Assembly (NCBI RefSeq): GCF_019059575.1
Contig: NW_024882738.1
Location: forward strand, 124,001 to 188,000
DNA length: 64,000 nucleotides
Direction of reading: 5' to 3'
Source: Amphibalanus amphitrite
Taxonomy: Eukaryota; Arthropoda; Thecostraca; Balanomorpha; Balanidae
Position numbers and translations under genes: made by a program. The notes beneath the pieces were generated by a model, which had not been told where the DNA came from, made no database searches, and worked only from the letters and a program-made list of their open reading frames with translations. Below, piece by piece: positions 34,304 through 45,243 of the stretch. Position 1 is the first letter of the stretch, and the number at the start of each line of letters is the position of its first letter.

Positions 34304-35800
34304 GGTAACCGAAGGTTTGTTGTCAATAGTTAAAACACTTTTCTTTAGAATTGTGTTTTTCTATTGAAAAACAAATCTGAGTTCCCTGACAATTTGGCAA
34401 AAGCTGCCTGAGATCAGTACAACTTGATGCTCTTGAAAACGGCTGGTCCAAAAATTCTGATTTTTTCAGGATTTCTAGTGGGCCAGGTGATCTACGTTCT
34501 GGTATGGGTCTCCCCTCCGCGGACCATCTGGTGCACGTGCCACGTGACTTTAAAAATTCCCGTGTTAAGCCAATGGGGAAAATGAAAAAATGCGTTCCAC
34601 GGCAGATTGCTCGAAAACGATCCAAACGACCCCCCATTTTCTTACATGCAGATCAACCACCATTCGGTGCACTACCCATGGGTATGTCGCAAAGTGGCCG
34701 GAAAAGTCCAGAACCACGTGCCACGTGCCGTTGAAAATGACCCTGCACACCGGAAATTGGGACTTTTGGTCATTTCGGCGCACCCATGATGCATACTATG
34801 GCGTGGGTGACCAAACAATGGGTAACCGCAGGTTGTTTGAAAAGACAAACACTATTCGTTAGAATTGTGTTTTTCTATTGAAAAACAACCGGAGCGGTCC
34901 TTCTCCGGGCTATGTTTTGCATGGTTGGCAGCGAATCAGTACAACTTGACCGGGGCCTAGACGAATCGCTCAATCTTCGTAAAAAGTTCAGGGTATGGGC
35001 TCCAGCAGGCGATCTACCTAATGGCACCGGTCGCTACTCGCTTAAAACCTCGTGGCACGTGGCACGTGCGTTTCAATTTTCGCCCATGTTAAGTCAATGG
35101 GGTTTTGGACACTTTTTGCGCCATCGGGAATGGCGGAAAAACGAGCCAAGAAAGGGGTGGTTTTCATCCCAGCATTTTATGGCAAACACGTTTGGGTACA
35201 CGCTAGTGTGCACCGTATACCCCTCAGAATTCCGTAACGTGCCTTTGCACGAGGTCAAAGTTGAATTTTTTTCGCTCCCCATGTTAAGTCAATGGACACT
35301 TTTCTTTAGAATTGTGTTTTTCTATTGAAAAACAAATCTGAGTTCCCTGACAATTTGGCAAAAGCTGCCTGAGATCAGTACAACTTGATGCTCTTGAAAA
35401 CGGCTGGTCCAAAAATTCTGATTTTTTCAGGATTTCTAGTGGGCCAGGTGATCTACGTTCTGGTATGGGTCTCCCCTCCGCGGACCATCTGGTGCACGTG
35501 CCACGTGACTTTAAAAATTCCCGTGTTAAGCCAATGGGGAAAATGAAAAAATGCGTTCCACGGCAGATTGCTCGAAAACGATCCAAACGACCCCCCATTT
35601 TCTTACATGTAGATCAACCACCATTCGGTGCACTACCCATGGGTATGTCGCAAAGTGGCCGGAAAAGTCCAGAACCACGTGCCACGTGCCGTTGAAAATG
35701 ACCCTGCACACCGGAAATTGGGACTTTTGGTCATTTCGGCGCACCCATGATGCATACTATGGCGTGGGTGACCAAACAATGGGTGTCATCCGGTCGGCAA
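34304..35800. repeat. Mosaic A-B-A' duplication
   Basis: Module A (34304-34820) is a copy of 16612-17100. Module B (34821-35296) is a copy of 32185-32660. Module A' (35297 to about 35783) is a near-perfect second copy of A, starting within it at ACACTTTTCTTTAG. The A/A' copies differ by very few bases, so this duplication is recent. No coding capacity is recognised. Confidence 0.8.
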
Positions 35801-35925
35801 CTGTTTAAGGTGTCGTCCAGTGGGCCAAAGTGGTAGTTTCAAACTTTTGGGATCCACCATTCTGGGGATTCTTTTTGACAATATACTTACGTTTCTTGGC
35901 GCAATGTTCATTCCACCCAGCCGGT

Positions 35926-36161
35926 CGTCAATGCGTTAGATGACCCAAATGACGATTGACCTGAAGGAAGTTGGGGGCGAGGAACACGCACGTGCCATCC
36001 GTTTTTTAATCGGGCGCTTTCATCTAGGAGATTTTTGCAGATACGTCAATGCGTTAGATGACCCAAATGACGATTGACCTGAAGGAAGTTGGGGGCGAGG
36101 AACACGCACGTGCCATCCGTTTTTTAATCGGGCGCTTTCATCTAGGAGATTTTTGCAGATA
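35926..36161 (+). repeat. Perfect-looking 118 bp tandem duplication
   Basis: The unit from CGTCAATGCGTTAG to TTTTTGCAGATA occurs twice, beginning at 35926 and 36044. It directly precedes the second G+T-rich tract. Confidence 0.85.
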
Positions 36162-36885
36162 TCTTTTTGATTTGTGAAAATGACCAGCCTATAGCGATAT
36201 GCCAGCCGTTGATAAATTATTATCTTGCTGCGGCCGGGCGCTTATTTGCGGTGTTTGCGTTTGGCGGCTGGCGGGCGACTTTTAGTCGTTTTCGGTTAGC
36301 AGTTAGCGTCGGTGCGGTGCGGGCGCCGGGCGGTTTTATTTTTTCGGCGTTTCGGCGTTTTTTTTCTGTGTGGTTTGCGGCGGTCGGGCGATTTTGTTGC
36401 CGTTTGCGTTGGCTTTTCGGGCGTGCGTTTTACACGTTTTGCGGTGTTTACGTTTTGCGGCGGGCGGGCGTTTTGTGTTTTTTGCGGTGTTTGTCTTTGG
36501 CGGCGGGCGGGCGGGCGGGCGATGCGGGCGGTTTTCTTTTTTTTGCGTCGTTTGCGGTGTTAAATTTGTTTGCGGTTGGCGGCCGCTTTTTCGTTTTTTT
36601 GCGGTGCTTTTTTTTTGGCGGCGGGCGGGCGATTTTCAGGCGTTTTCGGTTGGCGGTTAGCGGGCGTGCGATGCGGGCGGTTTTATTGTTTTGCGGCGTT
36701 TTTTCGTTTTTTTTTATTTGCGGTTTGCGGCGGGCGTTTGTTTATTTTTTGCGACCTTTGCGTTGGCGTTTCGGGCGTGCGTTTTGCGCGTTTTGCGGTG
36801 TTTGCGTTTTGCGGCGGGTGGGCGTTTTTCACAATTCAAAGTTCAAACCTTCGGGCCACAGCGCTCCTCGAAAAGCGCTGCCCTC
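36127..36885 (+). repeat. Modular repeat, copy 2 (G+T-rich tract)
   Basis: It matches 17101-17870, with the same run of GCGGGCG, GGCGGTT and T-rich blocks closing in CAAACCTTCGGGCC and GAAAAGCGCTGCC. The strand asymmetry and stop-free plus frames are as in copy 1; the long frames are not considered genes. Confidence 0.8.
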
Positions 36886-38279
36886 GAGTAGCCTATGAAA
36901 AGATCTAAAAAAAAAAAACACCAAAGAACACTGACACCAGAAAGAGGAGACTACGAAAACGCCAATCCAATCCTCCACAAAAATCTCTGATGCTCCGCGC
37001 TCCACAAAATATATCCACAACTCCAAGACCCACAGAAGTGAGAACCAAATTCAAATTTGAATTGAAATGTGCCTAATAAACAAATAAACACAACACAGAA
37101 AAGTCGAAAACCAGGGATGTTCTCTATCAGCACATGGAACGCCGTGGCAGCCAATTGAATGCAAAAACGTGCGTCTGCTAGCGTCAGAACTATATTAGCA
37201 GCATTTGCAGTACACGAAACCGTGCGCAGCTGTGGGTGTAAAATCGTGGTCAGCAGTTTTTAACATCGAATTTCGTAATGTTCCCCCATTAGTCATGTTT
37301 TGAAATTTATAACATCAGATAGAAAATTAAATTCTGTTACTTATAGTACCCTCAATAGATGCCGACTCGGTCTTATATTTTAGTAATATGCCACTAACTG
37401 TTACAGTGTGACCTCAAACAGCAAGGAAGCTGATACATTATAGACCAAAAATATATAACTTATAGCACCGAAAATGCAATAAAACATGCATACTTGGGAA
37501 GAAAATAAAATTTTCATTTTGATTAAGACCTTTTGGGAACCCATCACCACCATGTTTAACGAGCATTAATGTTTTTTGTTCGGAGTTGATTGGTACCCAA
37601 AATGCCAACTTTCGGATTCGGAAGCGAAATTGACAATGTTCCCCCATTAGATGAGCTTTGATACTTTGACACCATATAATGTCAGCATTTCTGCATATTT
37701 TGGTGAACGTTTTAGACGCCGACTCGGTCTTGTTTTTGAAAAACATTACATCTAGTGAAACAGCTTGTGACCAAGATCACCAAAGGTGGTTTTGCATTCA
37801 ACATCGATTTATTCTAGTTTCGAGCATTAACAAATGAAATTACACATAAAATCGGAAAGATTATTCAATTTTGATATTGTTCAATCATGATTTACAACCT
37901 ATACAACTGATTTTATTCGAGAATTTGTGGTAAAACGTTGGTTGGTCAGGTGGGCCAGCCATTTGCTGAGCTTGGTGGTTTCGAAATTGAAAGAAGCAGT
38001 ATTGGCATTTGATAATACTTTTTTACTATTAATTTTAATTTTTCAAGGATAAAAATATGATTTGATCAATAATAAACTCCGACAACCAAAGATATATTAT
38101 TTTCGAAATGGCGTGGTCGGTCAAAAAATTATCCTCGCAACTACTTTACAGAGTTACGCTGGTCTTGCCCTGTGCACATTTATTGCCAATTTATATGTAA
38201 ATAATAAAACACAAAGATACGTGACCTAGTTTCTTTTTTTGGACTGAGAAGGCCAGCTGAAAATAGTGGTTAAAATACC
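36886..38279. other. No gene recognised; diverged 360 bp duplication
   Basis: AATGTTCCCCCATTAG occurs at about 37277 and 37636, and each is followed about 85-100 bp later by GCCGACTCGGTCTT. This suggests an old tandem duplication of about 360 bp. A short segment at about 37121-37140 reads like the start of a LINE endonuclease (S-I-S-T-W-N) but breaks immediately. Confidence 0.45.
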
Positions 38280-38871
38280 TTAGTGTTGTGGCGGCAAACC
38301 GGTTTTACCTAGTTCTCTATATACCGTGATCGCCCCGTTCCGCCCCCGCGGCTCGCGCAGCAGGCCCCCTCGACGGGTCGGAACCGCTACGGAGTTGGGG
38401 CGGAGCAAGGCAGATGGTGGCAATCGAAAGCGCACTCGTCTTGGTGTTCGCGTCGGGGTACTGCCGCTGTCTGGCCCGGTCGTCATCGTCGCTCGGCTGC
38501 TACGCGAGTCGGCTAGTGTCGGCTCCTCTCGTGCAGCTTCCCTGTGGGCACGGGCAGAGAACTCGGCAGCAGAGGGCAGTCGTGCAGGCTTTAGGCGATT
38601 GATGAACACCGAATCAGTTTCACCAGAGGCTAGTTCGACAATGAAGAACTTGGTGAACCGTTTTACAACGCGCAGTGGACCTATGTAGGGGGACTCAAGG
38701 GGGCGACGCACTCTATCTACACGTATCCAGACATGCGAAAAATTTGCTAGATCCTTCGGAATATATACATCTTTTGCACTGCTGCCGTGGCAATGTCCTT
38801 CCGACATAGTACAAAAATTAATCTCATTCATTCGTCTGGCCAATTCACGGATAAAGTCATGACGGGAAGAA
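38280..38871 (-). pseudogene. Gypsy integrase C-terminal region
   Basis: Contains VYIPKDLANFSHVWIRVDRV, then SPYIGPLRVVKRFTKFFIVEL and FINRLKPA. This is the SH3-like tail of gypsy integrase with the usual G-P-[LY]-x-V pattern. It is followed by an Arg/Ser/Pro-rich end with stop at 38280. It is separated from the integrase core by the 4 kb element starting at 38881. Confidence 0.8.
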
Positions 38872-39127
38872 CTCAATTCTGGGTGAGACTAAATGCTTAC
38901 TTCGAAATCTAAGCTGCGTTGCGGCATTGGCGGTTATGTGCGGCGTGTATGCCGCATGATTAGTAAGCGGCGACCACTAAATTAAAAACTCAATAGCTTT
39001 GACCTGTTGTCAATGGATAACACTGCATACCAAAAATTTCCATCGCTCTCGTCATAGGATATTTAGATTTAAATAACTAACTTATCTACATCATTGTTTT
39101 GAACCAAATTAATACTTTCAACTTGAC

Positions 39128-39978
39128 CCTCGCCCGTATTGGTGTTTTTTTCCAGCCGCGAACGTATAAGGTATAACCCCTTGCCGTTTCGCTCCTGATC
39201 AAGCTAGAGCTTCGCGGAAAAAAAACGAGCGTGTTGCCCGTGACGAGAGAAAGCCGATGATATCCAATTTTAAGGTCCTAGGTCATCGGTTGGCCTTCCA
39301 GGTCAGGTCAATGACCCAAAAGGCGGGAAAATTGGGACCTGTTAGAACGTCGTAGTGTGGCTGCTATGGGGTTTTTCGGGGTGCTGATCACGAATATCAT
39401 GCTAGTTTTGATCACAGATGATGTCTTCATTCATTTAGGCCAGGTCGGGTTAGGTCAGGTCAGGTCAACCAGTAGAGGTCCTGCCGGGTATTTGTAGTAG
39501 GTGTCAACCGCCTCTGACAGCCTCGTAACATGTTACGAAGGCACCAAAACTACTTTGTAAACGTTCATGTGGTTGCTTAATTCGAATTCAGCTCGAAAAA
39601 ACTGGCCTAGAAACATGTCAAACTCGAAAAAGTGAACCGAGGTCACCAAAGGTCAATGACCTGACCTGACCTTCAGGTGACCTTGACACCCACCCTAATG
39701 CATGGGGGCAACATCATATCACATGTTTGAACGCTTGAAACCACGAAAAGACTGCAAACGCGCTGCTAATGCGAGCCGACATACGCTGAATCGCGGTTCC
39801 GGCCAAACATGGTCTCGAAAAGTAGGTCACAGGGGTCATGAAATTTTCAGGGTAGGTGTAAAATTGATCAACGCGAGGGTACTAAAAGTTACGTCGTGAT
39901 CGGCCGCTTTTTACGCGAGTTATTTGCGAAAAACCGAGGGGAGTCCGTTCGACCCCCCCCCCCCCTAAAGGGCGAGGG
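39128..39978. mobile_element. TTAA-type element with G-run/C-run end palindromes (copy D)
   Basis: Left CCCTCGCCC (after TTGA, a mutated TTAA at 39124-39127) and right GGGCGAGGG before TTAA (39979-39982). The interior is closely related to copy B, with the same CGAGCGTGTTGCCCGT and GGCCGCTTTTTACGCGAG blocks. The left G/C palindrome is eroded, leaving only the C run at the right. It sits at the inner edge of the left TIR of the MULE-like element. Confidence 0.8.
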
Positions 39979-40359
39979 TTAACTCACAGTCCGAACTCCG
40001 AACAAGTTCGGTCTTGTTTGTGAATTTGTCGGAGCATCACCTAAATCTAGTAGAGATGATGGAGGGAAACTTGGCTTTTAAGGAGGGAAGGGAGTCGGTG
40101 ACGGTCAGGGGCACTACAAGCTGGTGAGAGGGCTGACATACCATGTTTCAGGGGCGGATCCAGAAAATCTCCAAGGGAGGGGCCATTAGAAACCAGGAGG
40201 CCCCCCCCATAATCCCACCTGTTGGAGGCCCCATCTTCCCACTTGTTGGCCCCCCAAAAAAAAACTGCGTCTATTGAGCTTATCTAGCTGTTCAGGCAAC
40301 ATCTCAACATCTGTGCAGGCTTGGAGGCCCTGTAAAAGTGGCCATCACTGTGAGTATAA

Positions 40360-42239
40360 TGCGTGGTTCACACCGGATCCGTAATGACGCCGTAACCGTT
40401 ACGGACGTAATGAGCTAGAAATTTCTCAAGATTTCCCAAGCATTGTGACTTTTGTAGACGAAGTTGAAATGTGGCAACCAGTCGCCGTAAACTGGCAGCG
40501 TCCACCGTACTCGTTACGGAACGTAACAGAAGTTAGGAAAATTGAACTTTTCGGCCCGACCGGCCGCCGTAATGACTTTTATCGACATGTATCTCCAAAA
40601 CGGTTTGACTGTTTGATGAGCGGTCTTCTTTGGGGAGGGGCTGCATCCTTTCTACCCTGAACTGTGCTATTGATATCACTCATGAGTGCCTGTTACAGCA
40701 CGTGTCACGTGCGACGAGAGAGGTTCCAAAAGAGCTCGTCATACCATAACTCGGGAACGGCTGAATGGAAACGGTTCAATATTTGTTTGTTGTTTTGGCT
40801 GGGTGCACACTACACATCCCGTGACCTTAGGACGATTTCGAATTGCCTCAGCGCGTGCGCACGTGCGCACCCCTTTTTCACATCTCGGGATTGGCTGTGC
40901 CAATCGCGCCCATATTTGGTATGCTGAATGACATCATGTTTATATGCAAATTGCACAGGTTGACAAAAGCATTGATCTGCACGTGCGCACGTGCGCACCC
41001 CTTTTTCATATCTGGGGATTGGCTGGGCCGAAAGTGCTTATATCAAGTATGCTGAATGATAACATGCTTATATGTAGAATTCACAAGTCGGCAAAGGTAT
41101 TGATCGGCACGTGCGCACGTGCGCACCCCTTTTTCATATCTCGGGATCGGTTGGGCCGATAGCGCTCACATTTGGACTTTGGTATGGTGAATGACACCAC
41201 GCATATAAAGTATGCAGATTGCAAAGGTCAGCGAGAGTATTGGTCGGCACATGCAATTGCACACGTGCCCACCCCTTCTCACATGTTGCGATTAATTGGG
41301 CTGGTCTGGGTAGCGGGTAGCGGTCTGCTCGTGTGCAAGTGCGGACCTTTCTACTTGAAAATAAAATAAAATCGTATCAACTCGCCGACTGATTTTTAGG
41401 CATTATTTCATGTAGGTATGCCTTCAGTATGTCACAACCTACTTTGTATCTCGTGAGTGACGTGCATAAAATTCATTTTCCGTAATTACATTTCACTCGT
41501 TTATTTAAAGATAACATTTCCTTCGTAGGCCTAGCCTAGCCCTTATCTTGTAGGTATCAGGTCAAGTTCAAAGTCCACAAATAAATTCAAATACATAGAT
41601 TCTCGTGCCACGTCTTTTATGCAGTTCTGAGTCAACTTCGCTGCCCATATTGCCCCTGCTAGACTTGATGCTTGGACGGACACTGCACGGCCTCTTCGCA
41701 AGCCAATTGAGCAAACTGTACGATGCGTACGTTGATCTTGCCCATGGATAGCAGCGATTCACGAGTGTAGAAAATGAGCTTCAGCGTTGACCAGCATAGG
41801 CATGTTTTCTTGTTTATGCCAAAAAAGGATAAAAGATTCTCTGTATAGTATCATGCCCACAATTGTAGTCAATTAACAATGATATGCCTCCATACAATTA
41901 TAAACCACTATGCAAAAGTGATAGGAATAAATTTAAAAAGAAGAGAGCAAAACCAATTAAAATTCTGACGCACCGATATTACGAAACAGCTCTTAGCTTT
42001 AGCCCATTTTTCGATTGTTTATGAGCAAAATAGTTTTGACGCACTTGATTCGAAGGACGGCGCTCAACATGGCAATTCCCGGTGCACACCGAATCCGTAA
42101 CGAATACGGCGTTACGTCGCCAAAAATCGAACTACGCATGCGCGTTGCATTGTGCCCTCCACTTTCAAGATATTATTTAATCGGCGACGTATTCATTACG
42201 GCACGTAACGGTCATTACGGATCCGGTGTGAACCACGCA
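40360..42239. mobile_element. Harbinger-type element, TGCGTGGTTCACACCGG ends
   Basis: The ends TGCGTGGTTCACACCGGATC and its complement are flanked by TAA (40357-40359 and 42240-42242), the 3 bp TWA duplication typical of PIF/Harbinger. TACGG-rich subterminal repeats (GTAACGGTTACGGACG, GGCGTTACG) occur at both ends. No transposase is found. The interior includes four tandem units with CACGTGCGCACGTG. Confidence 0.8.
40853..41345 (+). repeat. Four tandem 124-140 bp units with GCACGTGCGCACGTGC
   Basis: Units start near 40855, 40979, 41107 and 41247. Each has a CACGTGCGCACGTG palindromic core, then CCCCTTTTTCA, GGGATTGG, a variable stretch, and AATGA-ACA-GCTTATATG-like sequence. The fourth unit is diverged. 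The unit-to-unit identity is moderate, so the array is not very recent. Confidence 0.85.
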
Positions 42240-42910
42240 TAAGAGACCTCCAAGTTATGAAAAGCTTTACCAATCTTCTAACAAAGAAGTCTTCTCAGCT
42301 AGTCTTCTAAGAAATAACTAAGTGGGTAGGTTAAAAAAAAAAACTCATCGGATTTCGGCCACTTTATTTTCAGGAGGCCCCCTTTTCAGCTTTTTAACTT
42401 TTTAACTTTTTATTTTATTTTTGAAAAAATCGGCCAAGGGCCCCCATGGCCCCCCCTTGTATCCGCGCCTGCCATGTTTTGATAGCATGACTGAAACAGA
42501 CTTTTTGGGTAGCCAGGAAATCCCATGCGAGAGCCTATTGAAATTCTTACATCGGCCTTTATATGCACCAGTCGTATACAGGTGCGGGATTTGGCACACG
42601 AATTCCAGACAATCGAAGTACTGTTTGGAGCCAACGAAGGAAGGAATGAGTGAGTACTAAGTTGAAAGCATTAATTTGGTTCAAAATGGTGATGCAGATA
42701 AATTAGTTATTTAAATCTAAATATCTTATGACGAGAGCCATTGGCATTTTTGGTATGCAGTGGTATTCATTGAAAACAGGTTGGAGCGTTTAAGTCTTTA
42801 ATTTAGTGGTCGCCGCTTACTAATCATGCGGCATACACGCCGCACATAACCGCCAATGCCGCAACACAGCTTAAATTTCGAAGTAAGCATTTAGTCTCAC
42901 CCCTCAATTC

Positions 42911-43548
42911 TCCGTCCACTGCGACTCTGGGGAACAGGAGCTGACTACCCGTAACGGCCGTAAAAGAAGACAAGCCCGAATCGTTCGGTAGGGCGCGAAT
43001 CCCAAGCATTACAACCGGAAGAGTCTGGAGCCACTCCTGTTTTCGTGCCATTATTGCTGCCTTCAGCGTTCTGTCGCTCCTTTCGACTAACCCGTTCGAG
43101 CGTGGCGTATATGCAGTCGTTCGCAAACGATGGAAACCTATCAAAAAGAAAGGTGACTGAAAAGCTCGGACTCGAATTGACTTCCTCTGTCAGTTACCAC
43201 ATGTAGAACGCCGAAACGAGATATCCATACGTCAAGAAACGCCGCGGCTATACTCGCAGCTGAAATGTCAGTTAGCGAGGTCGCCTCCATCCAGCGCGTT
43301 GCCCTGTCAATACATGTCAATAGGTATCGGTACGGAGATGAAAAGGGCTGGCCATTTTGGAAAGACGGCAGGAGAGGACCGACGATAATGATATCGATGT
43401 GAACGATTTCAAAACGACCACAAGGAACGTCAAAAAGACCGTTTGCCGACTTCGTGTGGCGGTGTACCTTGGCTTCCTGGCAAGATGTACGGGTCTCGCG
43501 AGATGAAGCGGTAGGTTTTGCACTTTTACATTTCCGGTTATATCTCAA
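42911..43548 (-). pseudogene. Gypsy integrase catalytic core
   Basis: After a zinc-finger tail (CQEAKVHRHTKS) come GRFEIVHIDI (first catalytic Asp), YLLTCIDRATRWMEA, VVTDRGSQFESELF (second Asp) and, after a frameshift near 43142, TAYTPRSNGLVERSDRTLK with the catalytic Glu. The DDE triad is thus present but split across two frames. The core ends at the target duplication of the MULE-like element. Confidence 0.85.
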
Positions 43549-43712
43549 ACTAATCGATCTACCATGAAGCCATTTTACACGATCATGGCCGGCTTGTTAC
43601 CCAACAAGTCGATCGCATCTTCAACACTTAAAAGCTTAAGACGACGAAGATATAGCCTGAAGTACACTAAATTTTCTAGGTGCAAAACCTACCGCTAAAA
43701 CCCGCGAGACCT
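43491..43712. mobile_element. Small MITE with GTAC duplications
   Basis: Direct GTAC (43487-43490 and 43713-43716) flanks a 222 bp element with inverted ends GGGTCTCGCG and AGGTCTCGCG. The inner inverted repeat GCGGTAGGTTTTGCAC continues each end. It separates the first cysteine of the integrase zinc finger (43722 and up) from the second (below 43490), confirming that it is an insertion. Confidence 0.75.
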
Positions 43713-43715
43713 GTA

Positions 43716-43912
43716 CACTCACGCACCCACTCCTTGATCTGTTTGTTCATGTCGGGCCAAAAATAGCGAGCAGTTATGAGACGCTGAGACGCTCCCTGAC
43801 CGGGATGTGACAAACCATGCAGCAAGGCCCTAAATACAAGGTTGCACGGACTAATTTCTACTAAACCTACCAAAATATAGTTTCGCGGTTGAATATTTAA
43901 ATAATTAATCAA
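43716..43912 (-). pseudogene. Gypsy integrase N-terminal zinc-binding region
   Basis: GLSHPGQGASQRLITARYFW then DMNKQIKEWVREC, the HHCC region of gypsy integrase with the H-P-G and Y-x-W-P-x-M motifs. The remaining CQ half lies beyond the small MITE. Confidence 0.8.
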
Positions 43913-44201
43913 TCAAAACTTCTTCATTATTATCTCGTAATCATTTATAAGCAATTTTATAAGTATACTTTTAATATTCTTGCCATTTATGGGCAAAATA
44001 ACTTTCTAGTATTGGGTCAACATAGTGGTGTAGCAGTAGGAACCATATCTGGCAAAACCCCAATACCTACATACAGCAGAAAAGCAGCCACGAGGTGTCG
44101 TCACAGTCGCCCCACAGATGTCGCGCGCGTCGCTTATCGCCACACAACCGATTTCCATAAGGACGCATATGTACGGATATGTAGGGGAAAGTCGCCCTTA
44201 A

Positions 44202-45239
44202 CCCTCGCCCTGGCAGGGCATTTTTCATAACACGGCCTGGCAGGGGGGGGGGGTCGATGCGACCCCCCCCCCCGTCGCGATTGGCTCCTATGGCACCTAG
44301 AAACACCAAATTTGGTAGGTAGGTGGGCCCCCTGGAGTTCTCGCCCCTGTGCAAATTTGGTTGCTCTAGGTCAATATTTAGGGGGTTTTGGGGGCATAAA
44401 TGTAAAAATTTCGCTTAAAACGGGTCAAAAGTTTTTCGCTTATAACTTTTAATCTAATTAAGATAGAGCAAAAAGAAAAGCACCAGTGAACTCAGCACGT
44501 CACGGCGCGTCGAATGATATACTTTTTAGCTTGCTAAAGTGTACTTAAAGTTTTTCTTAAATTTTAAGTAAACTTTAAATTATAAATTAAGTTCAAGTTA
44601 ACCAAATTGCATCATATCGCATATCATTCGATTCGGCTGATCACCAGGAACACAATGATACCATTTTTTAAGCTCTAGCGTCATTATGCGCCAAGTTATT
44701 GGCAAAAACGTCATTTGACCTCAGTTGACCTCATTTGACCTGACCCATGGATAAGTACACCAAACAACGAAGCACCAAGTGACCTGCTGTTATTTACTAT
44801 GGATTCAAAGCACAAAAGTGATAGAAAGAAGTAGATATCTCCAGTATTTTCGGAATTTAGTATTTTCCCATAGGCTTAACATTACGACGTAATGACCTCT
44901 AACTGACCTCAGGTCAGTGACCTCAAAAAACACGAACTATATGTTATACAACTCGGTGAACTTAGCACATCCTGAAAGTTTGAAGGAAATCAGTCCAAAA
45001 CTGTGAGTTGGACAGGTGCAAAAAGAAAATTGAAATTTGAACATGACCTTGTACCGGCTTTTCTGACCTGGTGACCTGACCCAAGGTCACCCGGACCTGA
45101 AATTTCAAGGTCATATGTAAAAAGGTTGCCCCATAGGCTGTGCCAAATTTGGCGGCGCTGCGCGCCGCCGTTTTTACGCTATCTTCGAAAAACCTTAGGG
45201 GGGGGGGTCGCATCGACCCCCCCCCTGCCAGGGCGAGGG
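44202..45239. mobile_element. TTAA-type element with G-run/C-run end palindromes (copy E)
   Basis: TTAA at 44198-44201 and 45240-45243. The ends are CCCTCGCCCTGGCAGGG and the complement of CCCTCGCCCTGGCAGG. G-run/loop/C-run palindromes are at about 44240-44273 and 45198-45226, with loops TCGATGCGA and TCGCATCGA that are complementary to each other. The interior is non-coding and TGACCT-rich. It lies within the rearranged part of the gypsy element. Confidence 0.9.
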
Positions 45240-45243
45240 TTAA

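Larger units (their letters stand above)
40149..42471. mobile_element. hAT-type element, CAGGGGCGGATCCAG start
   Basis: Direct CCATGTTT duplications (40141-40148 and 42472-42479) flank ends CAGGGGCGGATCC and its diverged complement (GGATACGCGGGCG-like, reading CAGGCGCGGATAC). The 8 bp duplication and CAGGGGCGGAT terminus are diagnostic for hAT. Subterminal G/C runs GGAGGCCCCCCC are present at both ends. It has no transposase; most of the interior is the nested element 40360-42239. Confidence 0.85.
38881..42902. mobile_element. MULE-like element, long TIRs, 9 bp target duplication
   Basis: It is flanked by direct CTCAATTCT (38872-38880 and 42903-42911). The ends start GGGTGAGACTAAATGC and form imperfect inverted repeats of about 240 bp (38881-39123 and about 42660-42902). 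Long TIRs with a 9 bp duplication are typical of Mutator-like elements. No transposase is present. The interior consists mainly of other elements: a TTAA element and a hAT-type element that itself holds a Harbinger-type element. It interrupts the gypsy integrase. Confidence 0.85.

Noticed and set aside
40853-41345. CRISPR-like array
   Set aside because: The repeats are long, diverged and few, the spacing sequence is also repeated, and there are no cas genes in a eukaryotic context.
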